NCBI RefSeq assembly: GCF_000264455.2
Contig: NC_017956.1
Span: 124,001 to 188,000 of the forward strand
Length of the DNA: 64,000 bases
DNA from: Tistrella mobilis KA081020-065
GTDB taxonomy: Bacteria > Pseudomonadota > Alphaproteobacteria > Tistrellales > Tistrellaceae
Reading direction: 5' to 3'
A program made the position numbers and the translations under genes. Under the pieces are notes generated by a model. The model saw only the letters and a program-made list of their open reading frames with translations. It made no database searches and was not told the origin of the DNA. Below are positions 9,695-17,569 of this stretch, piece by piece (position 1 is the first letter of the stretch; every line of letters begins with the position of its first letter).

Positions 9695-10383
9695 GCCGCC
9701 GTGGCCGTGGGCGGCGGCTGGGCGGCGCATCGGCAGGGGGACCGCGACGGCGCCCCTGGCGGTTGCGCCTGCTGGTCTGGCGCCTGCTGCTGGTGGCGGT
9801 GGGGGCCTGGGCAGCCGGTTTCGTGATCTATGCCGAAACCCTACCGTCCGAAACCCCGCCCGACTGGCGGCGCACCGATGCAATCGTGGTGTTGACTGGC
9901 GGCGCCGACCGGCTGGGGGTGGGGCTGGATCTGCTGGATGCGGGGGCGGCTCCGCGGCTGTTCATTTCGGGTGTCGACCGCCGGGTCGACCTGCCTGGCC
10001 TGCTGAAAGCGTCGGGACGTGAGGCCGCAGACTATGCGGGGCGCGTGGTGCTGGGCTTTTCCGCCGGCGACACGGTGGGCAATGCCCGCGAGACCTGGGG
10101 CTGGGCAGAGGCGCAGGGCGTGCGCTCGATCCGCCTGGTCACGGCGTCCTATCATCTGCCGCGGGCTCTGATCGAGTTTCGCCGTGCCTTGCCGGGGGTG
10201 GAGATCCTGCCCCATCCGGTCATCCCGGAACATGTCAAGCAGGACGGCTGGTGGCGCTGGCCGGGCACGGCCGCGCTGTTCCTGGCCGAGTATCAGAAAT
10301 TCCTGGTCGCCTGGGCGCGGGACTGGCTGCTCCGCAAGCTGTTGCCCTGGCCGGCCGGCATGGTTGACGAGGTCGGGGCATGA
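9691..10383 (+). CDS. YdcF/DUF218-family membrane protein
   Basis: A 230-residue protein starting at GTG 9691, which overlaps the ftsX stop. An arginine-rich N-terminus is followed by a transmembrane segment (about 24-45) and a DUF218 fold with DAIVVLTGGADRL (about 63-75) and the LVTASYHLPRALIEF motif. SanA/ElyC/YdcF relatives act in envelope integrity or lipid-carrier metabolism, but substrates are mostly unproven. Overlap with plsC (ATGA) and its place after ftsX suggest an envelope role. The open frame runs upstream antisense-free into ftsX; coupling favours the GTG. Confidence 0.82.
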   Translation: MSRRGRGRRLGGASAGGPRRRPWRLRLLVWRLLLVAVGAWAAGFVIYAETLPSETPPDWRRTDAIVVLTGGADRLGVGLDLLDAGAAPRLFISGVDRRVDLPGLLKASGREAADYAGRVVLGFSAGDTVGNARETWGWAEAQGVRSIRLVTASYHLPRALIEFRRALPGVEILPHPVIPEHVKQDGWWRWPGTAALFLAEYQKFLVAWARDWLLRKLLPWPAGMVDEVGA

Positions 10384-11102
10384 CTGCGGTGCGGGCGCTG
10401 GTCTTCAGCCTGTTCTTCTATCTCTGGGGCACGGTGATCATGCTGGCGGCCCTGCCCGTCGCCTGGAGTCGGGGGGCGCTCTGGTGGCTGCGCCGGGTGT
10501 GGATCCGGGGGTTCCTGGCGGTGCTGAGGCTGCTGGTCGGCCTCAGGGTCGAGATCCGCGGCCGCGCGCATCTGCCGCCGGAGCCCTTCATCATCGCTGC
10601 CAAGCATCAGTCGATGCTGGAGACTTTCGTGCTGGGCGCGCTTTTCGACCGGCCGGCCTTCGTGCTCAAGCGGGAGCTGACCTCTATACCGGTCTTCGGC
10701 TGGTATCTGAAGCGGGTGGGCATGGTGCCGATCGACCGGGCGCGCGGACCGTCTGCGCTCAGGCGGATGCACACCGCTGCCCGGGCCTGTGCGGCCGAGC
10801 GCCGGCCCCTGATCATCTTTCCCGAAGGCACCCGCCGTGCGCCCGGTGCGCCGCCCGATTACAAGCGCGGGCTTGCCCTGGTGGCGCGGGCCACTCCCGA
10901 TCTGCCGGTGGTGCCGGTGGCGCTCAACACCGGCCTGTTCTGGGGCAAGGGCCTGCTGGACAAGCGGCCGGGGGTGACGGTGATCGAGATCCTGCCGCCG
11001 CTGGCCCCCGGGCTCCAGGGGGATGCGCTGCTCGATGCCGTCGCGGCGGTCATCGAGCCGGCCTCGGCCCGGTTGGCGCATGGATCATCCGGGGAGCGCT
11101 GA
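10380..11102 (+). CDS. plsC: 1-acyl-sn-glycerol-3-phosphate acyltransferase
   Basis: Acylates lysophosphatidic acid to phosphatidic acid at the inner membrane. The 240-residue protein has an N-terminal hydrophobic anchor (about 5-30). The usual HxxxxD motif is KHQSMLETF here (about 76-84), where the acidic residue is Glu, as in many bacterial PlsC variants. The acceptor-binding motif FPEGTRR (about 147-153) follows. It is the last gene of the ftsEX unit; the convergent gap with DnaA-like boxes starts right after its stop. Confidence 0.9.
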   Translation: MTAVRALVFSLFFYLWGTVIMLAALPVAWSRGALWWLRRVWIRGFLAVLRLLVGLRVEIRGRAHLPPEPFIIAAKHQSMLETFVLGALFDRPAFVLKRELTSIPVFGWYLKRVGMVPIDRARGPSALRRMHTAARACAAERRPLIIFPEGTRRAPGAPPDYKRGLALVARATPDLPVVPVALNTGLFWGKGLLDKRPGVTVIEILPPLAPGLQGDALLDAVAAVIEPASARLAHGSSGER

Positions 11103-11277
11103 GGTGATGCGACCATCCACCGCAGTCTGTGGATAACTCTGTGTATGATCTGGGGATCCGTGCGGGCATCCGGGCTGAACAGAGTCTGAGAGTCTTTTTA
11201 ACTCTTTGATCTGAAAAGGAGTCAGCGCCGGCATCCACATGTCGTCCGAAATGTGGATGAAATCCCCGGAGCCGTGT
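11103..11277. other. Candidate replication origin / DnaA-box cluster
   Basis: Intergenic gap between two convergent genes. It holds a perfect DnaA box (TTATCCACA on the minus strand, 11128-11136) and a one-mismatch box (TCATACACA, minus, 11140-11148) spaced 12 bases apart. A further one-mismatch box (TCATCCACA, minus, 11252-11260) and a two-mismatch box (GCATCCACA, plus, 11231-11239) follow. Between them, 11181-11222 is markedly AT-rich with a repeated AGAGTCT and several GATC sites. The layout TGTGGATAAC...GGATCC recalls bacterial oriC regions. No promoter is needed here, so binding sites must serve another purpose. Origin function is inference; strand bias of neighbouring genes gives no support. 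Confidence 0.45.
11232..11259. terminator. Hairpin formed by the two outer DnaA-like boxes
   Basis: CATCCACAT (11232-11240) pairs with ATGTGGATG (11251-11259) across a 10-base loop. It lies 18 bases beyond the stop of the minus-strand thioesterase gene, so it may simply be a 3'-end hairpin of that transcript rather than protein-binding sites. Confidence 0.4.
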
Positions 11278-11712
11278 TCAGTCGATCAGGAAATGTGCGA
11301 TGGCCGAGGCGATCGGGCGCGCCCGGTCTTCCTGCCATGCCGTGGTGTGAACATTGACCACCCGACGGCCCATCTTGGTGATCCGGCTGGTGGCATAGGT
11401 ATCCACGGCCCGGCCCGAGCGCAGATAGTCGATGGTGATGGTGATCGTCTTGGGCACGCGGACCTGCGACATCTCCCAGGTGACGTGGGAGAGGGCTGCG
11501 GTTTCCAGCAGCGAGCCGATGATCCCGCCATGCAGCGCCCGAAGCACCGGGTTGCCGATATGCTCCGGGCGATAGCCCATCCGGAAGACCAGTTCGTCCT
11601 CGACCAGATTGGCGGTGAGGTTCAGGAACCGGGCATAGGGCACCGCCTGGTTCAGGGGCGTGAAGTCGCCGGTGGCGCGCGACCGCTCGATGGCATCCTG
11701 AAGGCTGGTCAT
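11278..11712 (-). CDS. PaaI-family hotdog thioesterase (second of pair)
   Basis: A 144-residue hotdog-fold acyl-CoA thioesterase. The family core LHGGIIGSLLETAALSHV (about 69-86) and the tail ARVxxG-like DTYATSRITKMGRRVVNVHTTAW are clear. It begins at ATG 11712, overlapping the stop of the upstream thioesterase by ATGA, so the two are translationally coupled and probably arose by duplication. Substrate unknown; phenylacetyl- or medium-chain acyl-CoA are typical for the family. Confidence 0.86.
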   Translation of the reverse strand: MTSLQDAIERSRATGDFTPLNQAVPYARFLNLTANLVEDELVFRMGYRPEHIGNPVLRALHGGIIGSLLETAALSHVTWEMSQVRVPKTITITIDYLRSGRAVDTYATSRITKMGRRVVNVHTTAWQEDRARPIASAIAHFLID

Positions 11713-12197
11713 TCGGCGTCCTCGCGATGGGTCACCTTGGTGCCGATCATGAAGCTGCCGGCGGCGGTGGCGATGGGGCCGTCCTCGCCCTCGTGCCAGG
11801 CTTCGGCGGTGACGAAGGCAACATTGGGGGTGACGCGGGTTACCCGGGCGCGGGCGTGCAGCCATTTGTTCGGCGTGGACGGGCGCATATAGTCGATGCG
11901 CAGGTCGAGCGTCGCGATCGGCTGCAGCCGGGGCAGGGCGGTGAAAACCGCAATGCCGCAGGCGCTGTCGATCAGCGTGGTGACCACGCCGCCGTGCAGC
12001 ACGCCGGTCTCGGGGTTGCCGATCATGAAGCTGCGATAGGGCAGGCGCACCACCGCCAGACCCTTGTCGATCTCCAGCACTTCGAGACCGAAATGGCTGA
12101 TCAGCGGGTGGTCTTCGCCGAAGATCGCCCTGAGGGCGGGATTGTTGCCCGTATCGAGTGCCCCTTTTCCGGCGGGCGTTCCGTCCGTTTCGGTCAT
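11709..12197 (-). CDS. PaaI-family hotdog thioesterase (first of pair)
   Basis: A 162-residue hotdog thioesterase with the signature GNPETGVLHGGVVTTLIDSACGIAV (catalytic Asp within LIDSA) and the C-terminal ARVTRVTPNVAFVTAEAWHE strand. It is coupled to the downstream paralogue. The pair could form homo- or hetero-oligomers; hotdog enzymes act as dimers or tetramers. Located convergent to plsC and upstream of chaC on the same strand as chaC. Confidence 0.87.
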   Translation of the reverse strand: MTETDGTPAGKGALDTGNNPALRAIFGEDHPLISHFGLEVLEIDKGLAVVRLPYRSFMIGNPETGVLHGGVVTTLIDSACGIAVFTALPRLQPIATLDLRIDYMRPSTPNKWLHARARVTRVTPNVAFVTAEAWHEGEDGPIATAAGSFMIGTKVTHREDAE

Positions 12198-12245
12198 CGT
12201 CTGGCGGCCGTCCTGTGCGTTTCCATCGCCTTGGTTCTTCTGATC

Positions 12246-12860
12246 CTACACGTGCTTACCCGAGGTGGGCCCGGAAGGCAAATTTGTTGCGCGGGTGTAC
12301 TCCGCCGTCGGGACCTCGACGCCGCGTGCCACCGCGTCCAGAACGTCGCGGAGCGGGCCGCCATGCAGGCCCATCTCGGCCATCCGCTCCAGCGTCTGCG
12401 ACAGATAGTCCCGGGCCGTTCCCATCATGCCGGTGCCGGCGCGGACCAGCTCCGCCATGTGTTCCAGCCCCAGCCGGCCGGTATAGCGGGCGCCGTTGCG
12501 ATCGGCGACATAGGTGACGGCCGGTACCCGGCGGCCGTCGTCGAGCCGGACCGGCAGAATCCGGCGCAGATAGACCCGATCATCCTGGCCCATCTCGCGG
12601 TCGTCCAGATAGGCGAGCACGGTTCGGGTTTCGTCGGCCCGGATACGGAAGGCGATGCCCCGGCAGGCGCCGCCGCGATCCAGCCCCATCACCAGACCGG
12701 GCCGCTCGGGCGTGCCGCGATAGCGGGTGGAATAGATGCACAATGCGCGGTGATAGCCGTAGAGCAGCGCTGCCCGGGCCTCTGCCGGCTCGAAGCCCGG
12801 CCGCCACATCAGAGAGCCGTAGCCGAACACCCAGACGTCGCCACCGTCCATCGACATCAT
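12246..12860 (-). CDS. chaC: ChaC-type gamma-glutamylcyclotransferase
   Basis: Glutathione-degrading enzyme releasing 5-oxoproline and Cys-Gly. The substrate-loop motif VFGYGSLMWRPGF is close to the N-terminus, and the catalytic glutamate is in YLDDREM (about 88-94). An upstream in-frame ATG at 12872 has no ribosome site, whereas ATG 12860 is preceded by GGGAAGGCGG, so 204 residues is preferred. Neighbouring glutathione genes (gloB, GST) occur at 25-26.5 kb. Confidence 0.88.
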   Translation of the reverse strand: MMSMDGGDVWVFGYGSLMWRPGFEPAEARAALLYGYHRALCIYSTRYRGTPERPGLVMGLDRGGACRGIAFRIRADETRTVLAYLDDREMGQDDRVYLRRILPVRLDDGRRVPAVTYVADRNGARYTGRLGLEHMAELVRAGTGMMGTARDYLSQTLERMAEMGLHGGPLRDVLDAVARGVEVPTAEYTRATNLPSGPTSGKHV

Positions 12861-13088
12861 CCGCCTTCCCATGTCATGCCCGTCCGGCAGTTTCAGCCGT
12901 GCAGTCTACGCCGCGACCTGCGGGCGCGAAAAGCTTTGTGACCGTCTGGCTGTCCATGACCGGGCCGCAGCCCCGTGACCATTGAGGGGCGATCCTCCCA
13001 TATCTCGACCCCTGTTCCTCGCCGCGTTATACAGGCCCCAGCCGTGCCGCTCGTGGTGCTGCCGTCCAACGGAGAAAGCCCTGGCCTC

Positions 13089-14096
13089 ATGCGACTGAAG
13101 CGTGTGTTCGTTCTCCTTGCCATCCCGGTGGTCGCCCTTGGGGCCTGGACGGTGGTCTGGTTCCGCATCGCCGACGAGGTGAAGGCGTCCGTCGACGCCT
13201 TTGCGGCCGACCAGGCGACATCCGGGCGCAGTTTTGCGCATGGAGACGTGGCCGTGAACGGCTGGCCGTTCCGGGTGGAGGCGACCGTGCCGCAGCCGGT
13301 GCTGACGGCGGAGAACGGCCGCAATACCGTCCGGGCCGACCGGGTGGTGGTCTATGTGCAGCCCTTGCAGATGCGCCATCTGGTGGCGGTGATCGAGGGC
13401 CCGATCGCCTTTGCCGATGCCACGGCGCGGATCGAGCTCGAACCCGAACACGCCGCGTCGAGCCTGGTCTTCGACGAGGCCGGCCGGCTGGAGCGCGGGG
13501 CGCTCGACATGACGAAGATCAAGGGGCGCATGATCGAAGGCGATGCCCCGCCTGCCGCCTTCACCATGGAGCGGCTTCAGGTCCATGAGCGCCGCGAGGC
13601 CGAGGGTGGCGCCCGTGCGGCACTGGAGATGGAAGGGCTCGACCCCGAGGCAGAAGATTATCCGATGCTGTCGCGGCTGTTCATCGACGTCACCCGGCCG
13701 CAGCCGATCGACGAGCCGGTCGATCGTGCGGCGCTGGAACGCTGGCGCGATGCCGGGGGCACGGTCGACCTCACCCGCTTCGAGGCGATCGCCGGCGAGG
13801 TGACGGTGACCGGCGACGGCACGTTCGCGGTCGACAAACTGCTGAGGCCCGAGGGGGCGGCCTCCTTCCGCATCGCCGGCGCCGAGGAATTGCTCGCCCG
13901 GCTGGAACGGTCCGGCCGCATGACGCCGCAGGTCCGCACCATGCTGGAACAGATGCTGGGCCTGTTCGAACAGGTCGAGGAGGGCGGCCGCAAGGCGGTG
14001 CGGGTGCCGGTGACGATCCAGGCCGGCGTGCTGACCGTGGCCGGCCTGCCGATCGTGCCCGTTGCACCGCTGCTGCCGCCCGAGCAGCCGTCCTGA
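13089..14096 (+). CDS. DUF2125 domain-containing envelope protein
   Basis: A 335-residue protein with one N-terminal hydrophobic segment (about 6-24, signal anchor) and a long periplasmic region. The GWPFRVEATV motif at about 58-67 is typical of DUF2125 proteins, which are restricted mainly to alphaproteobacteria. Function unknown. The open frame begins at 12975, but the first 38 residues precede the hydrophobic anchor and lack family similarity, so the ATG at 13089 is chosen. Divergent from chaC; tyrA is convergent downstream. Confidence 0.82.
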   Translation: MRLKRVFVLLAIPVVALGAWTVVWFRIADEVKASVDAFAADQATSGRSFAHGDVAVNGWPFRVEATVPQPVLTAENGRNTVRADRVVVYVQPLQMRHLVAVIEGPIAFADATARIELEPEHAASSLVFDEAGRLERGALDMTKIKGRMIEGDAPPAAFTMERLQVHERREAEGGARAALEMEGLDPEAEDYPMLSRLFIDVTRPQPIDEPVDRAALERWRDAGGTVDLTRFEAIAGEVTVTGDGTFAVDKLLRPEGAASFRIAGAEELLARLERSGRMTPQVRTMLEQMLGLFEQVEEGGRKAVRVPVTIQAGVLTVAGLPIVPVAPLLPPEQPS

Positions 14097-14132
14097 CAAC
14101 GACCCGGAGGTGTTCTCAGGGTCGGAGGCGCG

Positions 14133-15029
14133 TCAGGCCTGGCGCGCCTCGATGATCGCCCGCCGGGCGTCGCGGGTGCGGGTGAACAAGGCTTCGAGCT
14201 TGTCCGCCTCGCCCCAGCGGATCGCCCGCTGCAGGGCCTGAAGATCCTCGGTGAAGCGGCCGAGCATTTCCAGCACCGCATCGCGGTTGTTCAGGAAGAC
14301 GTCACGCCACATCACCGGGTCGGACCCCGCCAGGCGCGAGAAATCGCGGAAGCCACCCGCGGCATATTTGAACACCTCCCAGTGGTGGTGCTCCTCCAGG
14401 TCCATGACCGTGCCGACGATGGTGTACGAGATCAGATGCGGCAGATGCGAGGTGATCGCCAGAACCGTGTCGTGGTGCTCGGGCGTCATCACGTCGACAT
14501 TGCTGCCCATCGCCCGCCAGAACCGGGTGCAGAGATCGACCGCACCGGCATCGGCCCCTTCGATCGAGGGCGGGGTCAGGATGCACCAGCGGCCGTCGAA
14601 CAGCGTGGCGAAGCCGTGCTCCGGGCCTGACTTTTCGGTGCCGGCAACCGGATGGGCGGGGACGAAATGGATGCCGGCCGGGACATGCGGGGCGACGTCG
14701 GCGACGACCGAGGTCTTGGTCGACCCCACATCTGAGAGGATGGCGCCGGGCCGCATGGCCGGGGCCGCGGCTGCGGCGATGCCGCCCATGGCACCCACCG
14801 GTGCGCAGATCAGCACCATGTCGGCATCGGCCACCGCATCCGCGATGCTGGTCGCGGCACGATCGATGGCCGAAAGCTCCAATGCCGTCGCCAGCCGTCC
14901 GGCATCCGGATCATAGGCCACCACCTCGCCCGCGGCGCCATACTGGCGGGCCGCCCGGGAGACGGAGCTGCCGATGAGGCCGATGCCGAGAATGGCAAGG
15001 CGGCCGATGACCGGGGGGTTCTTGACCAT
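14133..15029 (-). CDS. tyrA: Prephenate/arogenate dehydrogenase
   Basis: Oxidative decarboxylation step of tyrosine synthesis. The 298 residues begin with a Rossmann motif GIGLIGSS (about 15-22). HPVAGTEKSGPEHGF (about 126-140) and SHLPHLISY (about 194-202) contain the catalytic-histidine regions of the TyrA family. No chorismate mutase domain is fused. It is third in a minus-strand unit chorismate mutase-hisC-tyrA, so HisC-like transamination and TyrA may act on the same aromatic intermediates. Confidence 0.93.
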   Translation of the reverse strand: MVKNPPVIGRLAILGIGLIGSSVSRAARQYGAAGEVVAYDPDAGRLATALELSAIDRAATSIADAVADADMVLICAPVGAMGGIAAAAAPAMRPGAILSDVGSTKTSVVADVAPHVPAGIHFVPAHPVAGTEKSGPEHGFATLFDGRWCILTPPSIEGADAGAVDLCTRFWRAMGSNVDVMTPEHHDTVLAITSHLPHLISYTIVGTVMDLEEHHHWEVFKYAAGGFRDFSRLAGSDPVMWRDVFLNNRDAVLEMLGRFTEDLQALQRAIRWGEADKLEALFTRTRDARRAIIEARQA

Positions 15030-15107
15030 GAGACGGGTTCCGGAAGGCGGAGGGCAGGTGTCGGCAGCGGGACGAGGCGACCGGCGCCCCGTCCGCTACG
15101 GCGATGA

Positions 15108-16208
15108 TCAGTCGGCGTTGCGGCCCAGGATGTTCTTCAGCGAGGCCAGCATGATGTCGAGGCTGTCGGCGGCACCGATGGTGATGCGCAGGGCATTGGG
15201 CAGGCCGTAGCTCGCCATGGCGCGCAGGATGATGCCGTCGGCCATCAGCGCTTCGTAGACGCGGGCGGCGGTGTTCGGCCCTTCGGCGGGGAAGTCGACC
15301 AGCAGGAAATTGCCGTGGCTGGGATGGACGGTCAGGCCAAGGGCCGTCAGCTCGCCCGCAAGCCAGGTCCGCTTGGCGACCGTGTAGTCGCGCACCCGGG
15401 CTACATGTTCCTGGTCACGCACAGCGGCGGCGGCGGCGATCTGCGCCGGTAGCGGCACGTTGAACGGGTTGCGGATCCGGTTCAGCACGTCGGCGACGAC
15501 GGGCGAGCAATAGGCCCAGCCGACGCGCAGGGCGGCGAGGCCGTAGATCTTCGAGAAGGTCCGGGCCATCACGACATTGTCGGCGGCGTCGACCAGTTCG
15601 GTACCGGGCGAGTAGTCGGGGTCGGTGACGTATTCGGCATAGGCCGCGTCCAGCACCAGCAGGGTCGAGGCCGGCAGGCCGGCATGCAGGCGGCGGACCT
15701 CCGGGAACGGCAGCAGGCTGCCGGTCGGGTTGTTCGGGTTGGCCAGGAACACGATCCGGGTGTTCGGCGTGACCTTGGCCAGAAGCTGGTCGACATCGGC
15801 GACCAGCGCCTGTTCGGGGGCCGCTACCGGCTGCGCACCCACGCCCCTGGCATTCAGCGGATACATCAGGAAGCCGTACTGGCTGTAGAGGACGTGATCC
15901 TCGGGCCCCGCATAGGCGCGGGTCAGCAGGGTCAGCACTTCATCCGAGCCGCAGCCGGTGACGATCCGCGCGGGATCGAGCCCGTGCACCTCGGCAATCG
16001 CCTCGCGCAGGTCGTCGGCACCGCCTTCGGGATAGCGGTGCAGCATCGATGCACAGGAGAGATAGGCCTCCACCGCCTTGGGGCTGGGGCCCAGATCGTT
16101 CTCGTTCGAGGCGAGCTTGATCGACCGGACGGCGCCGTCGGCCGAATTCTTGCCACCGACATAGGGCTTGATGTCCATGATGCCCGGACGGGGCGTAAGG
16201 GCGGTCAT
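15108..16208 (-). CDS. hisC: Histidinol-phosphate aminotransferase (aromatic-cluster type)
   Basis: Class I/II PLP aminotransferase, 366 residues. The PLP-binding lysine is in TFSKIYGLAALRVGWAY, with LASNENDLGPSP near the N-terminus and FLANPNNPTG in the middle. Position between a chorismate mutase gene and tyrA suggests that it (also) transaminates prephenate or phenylpyruvate, as HisC2 paralogues do. The ATG at 16208 matches the family start; an upstream extension to 16319 lacks support. Confidence 0.9.
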   Translation of the reverse strand: MTALTPRPGIMDIKPYVGGKNSADGAVRSIKLASNENDLGPSPKAVEAYLSCASMLHRYPEGGADDLREAIAEVHGLDPARIVTGCGSDEVLTLLTRAYAGPEDHVLYSQYGFLMYPLNARGVGAQPVAAPEQALVADVDQLLAKVTPNTRIVFLANPNNPTGSLLPFPEVRRLHAGLPASTLLVLDAAYAEYVTDPDYSPGTELVDAADNVVMARTFSKIYGLAALRVGWAYCSPVVADVLNRIRNPFNVPLPAQIAAAAAVRDQEHVARVRDYTVAKRTWLAGELTALGLTVHPSHGNFLLVDFPAEGPNTAARVYEALMADGIILRAMASYGLPNALRITIGAADSLDIMLASLKNILGRNAD

Positions 16209-16337
16209 GCGGGGTCTCCACTCATCGTCAACCGCGGCCCGTGCAAGGCCGTGCGCAGGAATGTCGCGGCTGCCGGGCGGATCACTGTCTCTGGTCTTCT
16301 GGCCCGGGGGCGCGGGCACTCTGCCGATGCGGGGGCG

Positions 16338-16362
16338 GCCGCCGGCTTATTCGGCCGGCGGC
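16338..16362 (-). terminator. Hairpin at the end of the chorismate mutase gene
   Basis: GCCGCCGGC (16338-16346) pairs with GCCGGCGGC (16354-16362) across a 7-base loop that contains the stop codon of the minus-strand gene. It could attenuate transcription into hisC or stabilise the mRNA end. Confidence 0.35.
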
Positions 16363-17267
16363 GCGGGGTATCGCAGTTCCTCGGCCGAAAGCGGCGTGGC
16401 ATATCCGCCGATCGGGATCACCCGCACGGCCACGTCGTTGAAGCAGCCGGCCAGGCGGCCGAGCCGCTCGTCGCCGGCCCCGACGAATTCGGCCACTTCC
16501 AGAAGATGGGTGCGCAGATTCGCCGGGCCACCGGTCACGTGGCTGTCCACCCAGCGGGCCTTGAGCCCTGCGCGGTCGAAGCCTTCGAACAGCCGGTCGC
16601 GGCTGATTTCGGAGCCTTCGAGTTCGACCGCGATCAGGGTGCGGTCGTCGCCGGTTGCCTCGGGCTCGAGGGTGGCGATCACCAGGCCGTCCAGATCCTG
16701 AGCCCGGCTGTTGGGCATGCGGACGAAGGGCAGGCGGGCGATGACCTTGGGCGTGCCCGGCCGTTCGCTGAACAGACCGCGCCACCAATGGGCATCGCCA
16801 TCGGCACCGCCGGTCCCCGGAATGGGAAGGACGCCCACCGTGGCATTGCCCGAGCTGACCTCTGCCAGCACGTCGGAAGCGCTGCGCCAGGCATGCATCG
16901 GAGCGAAGGAGCCGAAATGGTCGCGGGAAAGATCCCAGTACTCGCCGTCGCCGCGCGTATCCAGCACCGCGACCGAGAACGGACCTTCCAGACACAGCGA
17001 CCCGATGATCATCTCGCGCCACAGCCGGAGCAGGACCGGTCGCGGGAAACGTCCGCGATGCTGGGCGTTCAGCCGGCGTAGCATGCGCGCCTCGCGGCCG
17101 GGGCGGATGAAGCTGACCTGCCCCCAGGCCTCGCGCTTGATCTCACCCACACGCTCCACCAGCTCCGTCCGGCGAACGATCAGGTCATGGAGATCGTCGT
17201 CGATGGTGTCGATCTGCCGGCGCAGCGCATCAAGGCGTTCTTCGGGCGTCGGTTCCGTGCTGGACAT
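16347..17267 (-). CDS. Chorismate mutase fused to a degenerate prephenate-dehydratase-like domain
   Basis: The N-terminal about 90 residues are an AroQ-type chorismate mutase: LRRQIDTID, the RRTELVERVGEIKRE stretch and RPGREA match the helix residues that bind chorismate. The remaining about 210 residues resemble prephenate dehydratase layout (a VGVLPIPGTGG segment, then an ACT-like DDRTLIAVELEG...GLKARWVDSH region). The catalytic Thr-Arg-Phe motif is not seen, so dehydratase activity is doubtful. It heads the unit with hisC and tyrA. ATG 17267 has GGAG 12 bases upstream; an alternative ATG lies at 17291. Confidence 0.82.
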   Translation of the reverse strand: MSSTEPTPEERLDALRRQIDTIDDDLHDLIVRRTELVERVGEIKREAWGQVSFIRPGREARMLRRLNAQHRGRFPRPVLLRLWREMIIGSLCLEGPFSVAVLDTRGDGEYWDLSRDHFGSFAPMHAWRSASDVLAEVSSGNATVGVLPIPGTGGADGDAHWWRGLFSERPGTPKVIARLPFVRMPNSRAQDLDGLVIATLEPEATGDDRTLIAVELEGSEISRDRLFEGFDRAGLKARWVDSHVTGGPANLRTHLLEVAEFVGAGDERLGRLAGCFNDVAVRVIPIGGYATPLSAEELRYPAPPAE

Positions 17268-17569
17268 GGGCGGCGCGATCTCCGGGAACACGCGAGGCGC
17301 GTGGGTGCGGCCGGCGCGGTCGATCGTGGACGAGGGGGGGCGGGCGGACGGGCATCGGACGGGAACGGTCGGCGCGGCAGGTGCGGCTGCGTGCAGACGC
17401 CGCGCGCCACCGATCGTCGGGCGTCCGCTGCCCGGCGTTCATTGATAGTCGCGGGCACGGTCAAAATCAAAGAAAACGTTGACACTGGCCGGGGGGCGGC
17501 CGCTAGCTGTCTTCCCAACTGGTCGTCATAATGCGATCAGGATGCAACCTGAGATGATGGGAGGCGTCC
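17268..17569. other. Divergent promoter region, chorismate mutase / metX
   Basis: 302 bases without a gene between divergently transcribed units. The metX-proximal part (about 17450-17570) is AT-richer and contains a -35-like TTGACA. I looked for the SAM-II riboswitch often found before alphaproteobacterial met genes and did not recognise its conserved core here. Confidence 0.5.
17479..17508 (+). promoter_or_regulatory. Putative metX promoter
   Basis: A perfect TTGACA -35 (17479-17484) is followed after 18 bases by CTAGCT (17503-17508), a weak -10 of the kind common in alphaproteobacteria. The predicted transcript would start about 55 bases before the metX ATG. Confidence 0.45.

Noticed and set aside
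11239-11892. 217-codon plus-strand frame starting in the DnaA-box gap
   Set aside because: It is antisense to both thioesterase genes and has shadow composition, although an AAAAGGAG lies upstream of its ATG.
17440-17569. SAM-II riboswitch before metX
   Set aside because: I compared the leader with the conserved SAM-II core as I remember it and saw no match; only a promoter-like TTGACA is present.
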